From contig JAIEOQ010000001.1 of assembly GCA_019750335.1 (NCBI GenBank), forward strand, positions 62,001 through 126,000: DNA of 64,000 nucleotides. Reading direction: 5' to 3'. The stretch comes from Candidatus Obscuribacterales bacterium (lineage in GTDB: Bacteria; Cyanobacteriota; Vampirovibrionia; Obscuribacterales; Obscuribacteraceae). The translations under genes were made by a program, and so were the position numbers. Below the pieces are notes generated by a model. It ran no database searches. It had not been told where the DNA came from and was given only the letters and a program-made list of their open reading frames with translations. Shown here in pieces: positions 58,766 through 64,000 of the stretch (within the stretch, counting starts at the first letter, position 1; the number at the start of each line of letters is the position of its first letter).

Positions 58766-59245
58766 ATGAGTTTGAGCAAAGCTGTAATTTCCGGACGAGT
58801 AATTCGCCCACCGGAAAAGCGATTCACTCCCAACACTAATGTTGCGGTTACTGAATTTGCTATTGCCGTAGATTCGGCTCCCCGTCAAGACGGTTCTGTT
58901 GAGTCTCATCCAGTGAAAGTGATTGCTTGGCGAGATTTGGCTGAACGTTTGTCGCAAGAATTGAAAAAAGGTGACGTTGTCGCCGTTGATGGGCGTTTGC
59001 AGATAAATGCCTATACCAACTCTGAAGGCTTACGCCGTCGTGAGTTTGAGATTGAGGCGGTTGCTGTGGATAACCTCAGCTCGCTGCTCAACGGTTCTGC
59101 CGGCGGCAGCAGCGGCGCCGAACAGCCTGCGGCGCGGGCAACGGTTAAAGCCGGAGCCAAAGCGGCCGGACGTAGTGGCGGTAATGAGCTTTCCGGAGAT
59201 GATCTGGATGCCATATTCGCCAGTGAAGATGAGATTCCTTTTTAA
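58766..59245 (+). CDS. ssb: Single-stranded DNA-binding protein
   Basis: The OB-fold begins MSLSKAVISGRVIRPPEKRFTP and contains VTEFAIAVD, VKVIAWRDLAERLSQELKKGD. A Gly/Ala/Ser linker leads to the acidic C-terminal tip EDEIPF, the site that recruits replication and repair partners. ATG 58766 follows GGAGG nine bases upstream; the upstream TTG at 58748 is not needed. The 159 residues are normal. Gene order rpsF-ssb-rpsR is conserved across bacteria. Confidence 0.95.
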   Translation: MSLSKAVISGRVIRPPEKRFTPNTNVAVTEFAIAVDSAPRQDGSVESHPVKVIAWRDLAERLSQELKKGDVVAVDGRLQINAYTNSEGLRRREFEIEAVAVDNLSSLLNGSAGGSSGAEQPAARATVKAGAKAAGRSGGNELSGDDLDAIFASEDEIPF

Positions 59246-59260
59246 ATAGTGTTATAGCGA

Positions 59261-59461
59261 TTGAATAAGAGCTGCAAGTTTTGTCAGGAGCAGGCGCGGC
59301 GTCTGGATTATAAAGAGCCGGGCGATTTGCGTCCCTTCATTAGCGCCGAAGGCAAAATACTTTCTCGTTTTCAAACTGGTTTATGTGCCGAACACCAACA
59401 GGCGGTAGCGGCAGCAGTCAAGAGGGCGAGAGAGCTTGGATTGATTACAGTGGGGTTTTAG
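59261..59461 (+). CDS. rpsR: 30S ribosomal protein S18, short zinc (C+) form
   Basis: The sequence CKFCQEQARRLDYKEPGDLRPFISAEGKIL followed by TGLCAEHQQAVAAAVKRARELGLI is S18. It is 66 residues, a little shorter than the usual 75, because the basic N-terminus is reduced. Cys5, Cys8 and the CAEH (Cys45, His48) suggest zinc binding. The start is TTG 59261; no earlier start is possible because an in-frame stop is at 59255-59257. The Shine-Dalgarno is weak. Confidence 0.9.
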   Translation: MNKSCKFCQEQARRLDYKEPGDLRPFISAEGKILSRFQTGLCAEHQQAVAAAVKRARELGLITVGF

Positions 59462-59480
59462 CTGTAAGATTAGCAAACGC

Positions 59481-59563
59481 GCCGAAGTGGTGAAATGGCA
59501 AACACGCTACGTTCAGGGCGTAGTGAGCATTAGCTCTTGTGGGTTCAAGTCCCACCTTCGGCA
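59481..59563 (+). tRNA. tRNA-Leu (anticodon CAG)
   Basis: The acceptor GCCGAAG pairs with CTTCGGC and A73 follows. The anticodon stem CTACG/CGTAG holds the loop TTCAGGG, anticodon CAG. A long variable arm (TGAGC...GCTCT region) and the TTCAAGT loop complete a class II tRNA. CCA is not encoded. It lies 19 bases after the rpsR stop and 35 bases before the infC start, within a ribosomal protein operon. Confidence 0.95.
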
Positions 59564-59598
59564 GATTATATAAGTAACAGACAATCAGTGAGGATAGC

Positions 59599-60171
59599 TT
59601 GACGATACAGGACAAACCAGATCCAAGACGGGCAGAAGGCAAACGCGACCTTCCACTTCTCAACGAGAGAATACGTGACCGTGAAGTACGGCTAATTGAT
59701 GAGGCCGGAGAGCAGCTAGGAATCGTGCCGACAAGAGAAGCCCTGGGTACAGCTCGCGAACGAGGTTTGGATTTGTTTTTGGTTCAGCCTGATGCTGTAC
59801 CACCTGTAGCTAGAATCCTCGATTACGGGCGTTTCAAGTTCGAGCAAGAGAAGCGCAACCGTGAAGCCAAGAAAAAACATCACATCGTCGATGTGAAAGA
59901 GATTAAAATGCGCTATAAAATCGAAGATCATGACTATCAAGTCAAGCTTCGCAGCGCTCAAAAGTTTCTTACTGACGGCGACAAAATAAAAGTTTTGATA
60001 ATGTTGCGTGGGCGCGAAATTCAGCATAAAGAGCTTGCCCTGCAGCTAATGAGCCGATTCCAGAAGGAATTGGAGGATTTAGCAATTATTGACAGAGAGG
60101 CAAGATTGGAAGGCAAGAGTGTTATCATGATACTTTCGCCCAATCCCCAGAAAGGGCGTACGTCTGGTTAA
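59599..60171 (+). CDS. infC: Translation initiation factor IF-3
   Basis: IF-3 checks start codons on the 30S subunit. The N-domain has LNERIRDREVRLIDEAGEQLG and LDLFLVQPDAVPPVARILDYGRFKFE; the C-domain has KEIKMRYKIEDHDYQVKLRSAQKFL and KVLIMLRGREIQH. The start is TTG 59599 with GAGG six bases upstream, a rare codon as in many infC genes, where it serves as feedback control. It is followed by rpmI and rplT in the standard order. The tRNA-Leu is just upstream. Confidence 0.97.
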   Translation: MTIQDKPDPRRAEGKRDLPLLNERIRDREVRLIDEAGEQLGIVPTREALGTARERGLDLFLVQPDAVPPVARILDYGRFKFEQEKRNREAKKKHHIVDVKEIKMRYKIEDHDYQVKLRSAQKFLTDGDKIKVLIMLRGREIQHKELALQLMSRFQKELEDLAIIDREARLEGKSVIMILSPNPQKGRTSG

Positions 60172-60201
60172 GAGCCAGTTAAGTTCCCGCGGAGCAATCT
60201 T

Positions 60202-60411
60202 ATGCCCAAGATGAAGACAAATAAGGCTGCTGCTCGCCGCTTCAAGATCACCGGCACCGGTAAGGTCTTGCATAAGCAAGCTGGCAGACGGCACTTGAAC
60301 GAATGGAAATCAGCCAATGTAAAACGCAATCTGCGTGGATTTGCTGAGGTTTCACCGGCTATGAAAGAAGCCGTGCTTGAAATGTTTCCATACAAAAAGT
60401 ACTTGCGTTAA
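60202..60411 (+). CDS. rpmI: 50S ribosomal protein L35
   Basis: The L35 signature [20 protein letters not shown], then [11 protein letters not shown], is present. The 69 residues are slightly longer than the usual 64-66. GGAG precedes the ATG. It sits between infC and rplT. Confidence 0.96.
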   Translation: MPKMKTNKAAARRFKITGTGKVLHKQAGRRHLNEWKSANVKRNLRGFAEVSPAMKEAVLEMFPYKKYLR

Positions 60412-60509
60412 ACAATAGGCTGACCAAAGTCGTCTAAGGGACTCTCCTCCCCGATGGCACCAATTGGCACTTATTTCCACTTTTTTCTTTTCGAAGAGGG
60501 AGATTACAA

Positions 60510-60875
60510 ATGGCCCGAGTTAAACGTGGCAACGTTCTAAAGAACCGCCACAAGAAAATATTGAAGTTTGCCAAGGGATTTCGTGGTTCGAAATCAACCT
60601 TGTTCATATCTGCCAATCAAGCAGTAATTCAGTCCTGGCGTAACGCTTACCGTGACAGACGTAAACGTAAGCGCGATTTCCGCAGGCTGTGGATTACCCG
60701 TATCAACGCCGCTTGTCGCGCCCAAGACATAAGCTATAGCCGTTTCATCAACGGCTTGCTTAAAGCAGAGGTTCAATTGAACCGTAAAGCTTTAGCTGAG
60801 CTTGCTGTAAAAGATCCGGCCGCTTTTGACGGTTTGATCAGTTTGGCTAAAGAAAAGCTTGCCGCTGCTAAATAA
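60510..60875 (+). CDS. rplT: 50S ribosomal protein L20
   Basis: L20 is needed early in 50S assembly and represses rpmI-rplT in E. coli by binding its mRNA. The text [25 protein letters not shown] followed by [24 protein letters not shown]-like sequence and [11 protein letters not shown] is diagnostic. ATG 60510 follows GAGGGAG. A 98-base gap separates it from rpmI and might hold leader structure; none is clear. Confidence 0.97.
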   Translation: MARVKRGNVLKNRHKKILKFAKGFRGSKSTLFISANQAVIQSWRNAYRDRRKRKRDFRRLWITRINAACRAQDISYSRFINGLLKAEVQLNRKALAELAVKDPAAFDGLISLAKEKLAAAK

Positions 60876-60897
60876 GCGGGCAGTAAATCTCTAGGTC

Positions 60898-61710
60898 ATG
60901 AAAATCAAAGAGATAAGCAGCGCCGCCAACGACTTGTTGAAGCAGGTTCGTAGCTTGCACAAAAGACAAGGACGTGAGAAGCAAGGGCTTTTTCTCGTTG
61001 AAGGACAACGTGGAATCATTGAAGCATGCCGCAAGAACTTAGTCTTGCGGCATGTTGTTTTATCCAAGGCGGCAGCAGAAACTTTTATCGCTGAACTGTC
61101 CGCTTTTCCTTTGTCCGAGGTGAATATCGTCGAGCCGACCTTATTCTCTTCTTTGGTTACTACTGCCGGTCCTTCCACCGCTCTTGCTGTTGCTGAAGTG
61201 CTTCCTGAGCGGAGCGCGCAAATTTTTGCCGCGAGTAATCCTTTAATTGTAATTGCCGATGCCATACAAGACCCGGGCAATCTTGGTACGATCATGCGCA
61301 CTGCCCACGCGGCCAATGCTCAGGGAATCATTCTCAGTAAAGGTTGCGTCGATGTCTACAACTCTAAAGTGGTGCGAGCGGCTGCCGGAGCTTTATTTGA
61401 TTTGCCTTTTTGGGCGGATTTGGAAGCGGAGACGATAATCTCCATTCTGCAAGAAAAAAATATTGCCATTGCTACTTGTTCCCCGCTTGGGCAGAAAAAC
61501 TATTTTGATTATGATATGCGCGGTCCGTTGGCTCTGGTTCTCGGCAATGAAGGGCAGGGACTGTCTCCTGTTTTTGCCGAGTGTGAAAGCGAGATGATTG
61601 CTATTCCGATGAATGCGCGTGCCGAATCTCTCAATGTCGGGATTAGTGCCGGCATCATTTTATTTGAGGCCTACAAGCAAAGACTGAGCTATGCTACAGT
61701 CCATAAATAG
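60898..61710 (+). CDS. TrmH-family (SpoU) RNA 2'-O-methyltransferase
   Basis: This SPOUT-fold enzyme methylates a ribose in rRNA or tRNA. The N-terminal substrate domain (EISSAANDLLKQVRSLH then GLFLVEGQR) is followed by the SpoU motifs: IADAIQDPGNLGTIMRTAHA, LVLGNEGQGLS and the knot-closing IPMNARAESLNVGISAGIIL. The 270 residues fit the RlmB/TsnR group. It is 22 bases after rplT, so probably in the same operon. Confidence 0.9.
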   Translation: MKIKEISSAANDLLKQVRSLHKRQGREKQGLFLVEGQRGIIEACRKNLVLRHVVLSKAAAETFIAELSAFPLSEVNIVEPTLFSSLVTTAGPSTALAVAEVLPERSAQIFAASNPLIVIADAIQDPGNLGTIMRTAHAANAQGIILSKGCVDVYNSKVVRAAAGALFDLPFWADLEAETIISILQEKNIAIATCSPLGQKNYFDYDMRGPLALVLGNEGQGLSPVFAECESEMIAIPMNARAESLNVGISAGIILFEAYKQRLSYATVHK

Positions 61711-61735
61711 ACGCGTCCTTGAGGCGGATAAAAGC

Positions 61736-62455
61736 ATGGATGGAGATGAGCAGAGCGACGAAAAGGTAATGACCGTTGTCGAGCATCTGGACGAGCTGCG
61801 AACTCGACTGATCCGTTCTCTCCTTGTTTTTGTCGTTACTCTTGTTGTTACTTTCTTTTTCGGCAAAGAGATAATCAAATTTCTGGAATTGCCGGCCGGC
61901 AATATAACTTTTCAGGCTTTATCCATTGAAGAGCCCTTGATGGTTTATTGCAAAGTATCGTTTTATGCTGCACTGGTCGTTTCGGCACCGTATCTGCTTT
62001 TTGAGATTGCCGGTTTTATAGCACCGGGACTGAAGCCGGCCGAGCAAAAAATTATGATGCCGATTGTATTGGGCGGACCGCTTTTATTCGTGCTTGGTGC
62101 GCTTTTTTGCCATCAGTTTGTACTGCCGCCGATGCTGACTTTCTTTAACTCGTTTGGTGTCGGTATTTCGCCGGTGCAACAGCGTCTTGACTTCTATATC
62201 TCTTTGGTCACGATGATGATGTTGTATATGGGATTTTGTTTTCAGCTGCCGCTGGTCATTTTTGCGGCATCGTTAGCCGGATTGGTTAATTCGCGCCAGT
62301 TGCTAGCGACCTGGAAATACGCCCTTGTGATATCATCCGTGGTTGCAGCCATCATTACGCCTGATCCAACCGTGATCTCCATGCTTATTGTGATGGCGGC
62401 TTTAATGGGCTTGTATCTAATCAGCATATTGATGCTAAAGCTAACGGGACGTTGA
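61736..62455 (+). CDS. tatC: Sec-independent protein translocase TatC
   Basis: TatC recognises twin-arginine signal peptides. The family start is EHLDELRTRLIRSLLVFVV, with the conserved Glu of the first helix boundary. Six transmembrane helices follow, with FLELPAG, APYLLFEIAGFIAPGLKPAE and the last pair at ALVISSVVAAIITPDPT. ATG 61736 (239 residues) has GAGG 12 bases upstream; ATG 61691 overlaps trmH by 20 bases and lacks a site. No tatA is in the window. Confidence 0.93.
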   Translation: MDGDEQSDEKVMTVVEHLDELRTRLIRSLLVFVVTLVVTFFFGKEIIKFLELPAGNITFQALSIEEPLMVYCKVSFYAALVVSAPYLLFEIAGFIAPGLKPAEQKIMMPIVLGGPLLFVLGALFCHQFVLPPMLTFFNSFGVGISPVQQRLDFYISLVTMMMLYMGFCFQLPLVIFAASLAGLVNSRQLLATWKYALVISSVVAAIITPDPTVISMLIVMAALMGLYLISILMLKLTGR

Positions 62456-62456
62456 A

Positions 62457-63371
62457 ATGGATTTTTCCCTAGCCTCCAATCTGATGAACTGGTTGGCGGT
62501 TCCTTTTTTGTTGTGGACCTTGAAAGATGTAGCCGCCGGCTGGCGGAGCATGTGGGACGACAATCTGACTTCTGCTGATCGCAGCTTGCTTTTGCGTTTT
62601 ACAGTTTTTTTGCTTTTGCCGATTGTCGTATTTTTTCATGAGCTTGGACATCTGTTAGCCGCTTGGTCTGTCGGTGTTCAAGTCGCCGGGTTTCATTACG
62701 GTCCGGTCATGGGTTATGTTGAAACCTATCCGAGCGATGATCCGCTCAAAGAGCTGTGGATTACTTTCGCCGGAAATCTAGTGCAAATCTTGATCGGGCT
62801 TGCCTCGCTCTTCGTCGCTTGGCGCAGTAAGTCACCGCCGGTAGTGGCGGTCAGTGTTTATTTCGGGCTGTATACAATCGCTGCGACAGTGGTTTTTTAT
62901 GCCATGCTTTCTTTGAGCGGTTTTTATGGCGATTGGATACAGATGTATACCAACGCTTATAAGCCCGGCGTCATTGCCATTGTTTTTTTTCAGATAATGC
63001 TGATTGCCGGTTTATCCTGGGCGATGTTTTCCGCAAAAGCCAAGATCTGGTTTACGGCAAAAACCAATCCACATTGGCTAGTCGAACATAAAGCTTTGCA
63101 GGACCGCTATCAAGCTGAGCCGGACTTGAAAAACACTTTGTTGTTGGCTCGCTCTTATTTACAAGCCGGTCTTGCCGAAGCAGCTAAAAAGCTTGTGCAA
63201 AAGGCGGAAAAGCTAGCTCCCGGTCATCCCGGTGTCGCTATTATTAAAGCCGAGATTCTGCTCAAGCAAGGCAAACCGGAAGAGGCTCAGCGGCTTTTAC
63301 AGAGTTTAGCCGGTAGTTCCGAGGAGCTGGAAGCTCTTTTAGCGCAAAACAATTCTCTGCTTTTGGATTAA
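62457..63371 (+). CDS. M50-family intramembrane metalloprotease with C-terminal TPR
   Basis: The zinc motif HELGH is at residues 61-65 in the hydrophobic FFHELGHLLAAW helix. The remaining helices (KELWITFAGNLVQILIGL, then SVYFGLYTIAATVVFYAML) surround it. Site-2 proteases cut membrane proteins inside the bilayer. The second conserved NxDG-like motif of RseP is not clear, so the family is M50-like rather than RseP. Residues 220-300 form one to two TPR units (TLLLARSYLQAGLAEAAKKL). Adjacent to tatC by one base. Confidence 0.78.
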   Translation: MDFSLASNLMNWLAVPFLLWTLKDVAAGWRSMWDDNLTSADRSLLLRFTVFLLLPIVVFFHELGHLLAAWSVGVQVAGFHYGPVMGYVETYPSDDPLKELWITFAGNLVQILIGLASLFVAWRSKSPPVVAVSVYFGLYTIAATVVFYAMLSLSGFYGDWIQMYTNAYKPGVIAIVFFQIMLIAGLSWAMFSAKAKIWFTAKTNPHWLVEHKALQDRYQAEPDLKNTLLLARSYLQAGLAEAAKKLVQKAEKLAPGHPGVAIIKAEILLKQGKPEEAQRLLQSLAGSSEELEALLAQNNSLLLD

Positions 63372-63979
63372 TCCGCTTCGTTCAGGGAAGAAATTGAGCG
63401 TACGCGAGTCTCCAGCTGTAGCGCTTCGTCGTTTTTTCCTTGTGCCGAAAGTGTGGCTGCCAGTTTATGCAAGATGCCGGCGACTTCCAGATGATCTTTG
63501 CCGAGCATTTTTTCTAGATTGAGCAGAAGCTCGCGGTAAAGAGTCTCAGCGTCAGTATAATTCTCCTGCAAAAGAGCATCGTCAGCTTGATCAATAGTGC
63601 TTTTCATTATTTTGATTGTTTCTTGGGCGCGGGCGGCAATATAAGGATTCTCGTCCTCGCTTAAGGAATCAAGAATGGTTTCCGGTGTATGTGGATTCTC
63701 GGCCAGACGGTAACGGACATCCGGACTGTCATCTGCTGCTAGAGACTGAAGCACGTCGCCGGGAGTATTTTGATTCTCGCTGACAGCGGTGCGTACAGTT
63801 GCTGATTCGTGTACGGACAGTGCTTCGAGTGTCTCCGGTTTAGTGCCCGGATTTTCAGCTACACGTTCGACCACTGCTTCCGGTTTCTTTTCGGCAAGCT
63901 TTCTTAAAGTTTCAGGCGAGGTTTCCGGATTTGAAGCCAGGCGATTTATGCGTTCGTTTACATTCTTATCGTCAGTCAT
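63368..63979 (-). CDS. LRV-type repeat and TPR protein
   Basis: The N-terminal two thirds consist of four or five 22-23-residue repeats with the pattern A-E-N-P-x-T-P-E-T-L-x-x-L-A-x-D-x-x-x-x-V-R, as in leucine-rich-repeat-variant (LRV) proteins. The C-terminal 75 residues form TPR units (TDAETLYRELLLNLEKMLG) of the kinesin-light-chain type. ATG 63979 follows GGGAGA nine bases upstream; the codon at 63988 is TTG and is skipped. It converges with the M50 gene (four-base overlap). The role is unknown. Confidence 0.72.
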   Translation of the reverse strand: MTDDKNVNERINRLASNPETSPETLRKLAEKKPEAVVERVAENPGTKPETLEALSVHESATVRTAVSENQNTPGDVLQSLAADDSPDVRYRLAENPHTPETILDSLSEDENPYIAARAQETIKIMKSTIDQADDALLQENYTDAETLYRELLLNLEKMLGKDHLEVAGILHKLAATLSAQGKNDEALQLETRVRSISSLNEAD

Positions 63980-64000
63980 ATTTGCCAATCTCCCTTGTAA

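Noticed and set aside
1-64000. CRISPR arrays, insertion sequences, prophage or defence islands
   Set aside because: No regularly spaced repeats, transposase motifs or terminal inverted repeats were found in the window.

Overview
This 64 kb window reads as bacterial chromosome with about 70 genes, almost all intact, and no rRNA, CRISPR array, prophage or insertion sequence. The best guess for the source is a non-photosynthetic member of the cyanobacterial phylum (Melainabacteria/Vampirovibrionia, Obscuribacter-like). The support is a long plant/cyanobacterial-type IspH, a cyanobacterial-style two-cluster ferredoxin, a heme-oxygenase-like protein resembling a mostly cyanobacterial family, many TPR proteins, and no photosynthesis gene. 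The cell is diderm (Skp/OmpH, LolA-like, AsmA-like and lipoproteins). It appears to respire oxygen (ETF, ETF-quinone oxidoreductase, oxygen-dependent-type protoporphyrinogen oxidase). The taxonomic call is inference.

Layout. 1-5.2 kb: LolA-like protein (cut by the window edge), ICMT-like methyltransferase, START-domain protein, Ppx/GppA with HD domain, NCS1-type permease. 5.1-11 kb: hemE-hemG, a TPR protein, folB, a pteridine-reductase-like SDR and ispH. 11-16.5 kb: TM2/zinc-ribbon protein, a GT-C/TMTC-like membrane protein, UPF0158, a lipoprotein with a duplicated domain, Nudix hydrolase. 16.5-22.6 kb: kbl-tdh threonine catabolism, fabI, exported thioredoxin and DUF885 peptidase-like protein. 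22.8-30 kb: etfB-etfA-ETF:QO operon, methyltransferase, two TPR proteins. 30-31.2 kb: arsR-arsI-arsC. 31.2-34.3 kb: two small exported proteins and a probable iron-responsive operon (flavodoxin, zinc-type S4, a small protein, and a Fur-like regulator with two winged helices) below a 19-bp Fur-box-like palindrome. 34.3-38 kb: Skp/OmpH (apparently frameshifted in its signal peptide), EEP phosphatase, heme-oxygenase-like protein and a tandem Lrp regulator. 38-45 kb: an unknown four-gene membrane/TPR operon, alpha/beta hydrolase, acyl-CoA synthetase, beta-propeller protein, RsfS. 45-48.3 kb: HU, pnp and rpsO with several RNA hairpins. 48.3-57 kb: acyltransferase, ferredoxin, trmFO with two small genes, a 1368-residue AsmA-like protein, XerC/D. 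57-64 kb: HTH/zinc-ribbon protein, then rpsF-ssb-rpsR-tRNA-Leu-infC-rpmI-rplT-trmH-tatC-M50 peptidase, and a convergent LRV/TPR protein.

The most interesting signals are in RNA and start-site structure. The rpsO start codon is closed inside a long leader hairpin, a candidate S15 autoregulatory element. A TPR gene can recover its transmembrane anchor only from an ATT start with a good Shine-Dalgarno. The skp/ompH signal peptide is one A out of frame. Also notable are the Fur box with a double-winged-helix Fur in the same operon as flavodoxin and S4, and an ETF:QO with an altered dinucleotide motif and eight C-terminal cysteines. All functional assignments rest on motif and family recognition by eye; no database search was run.
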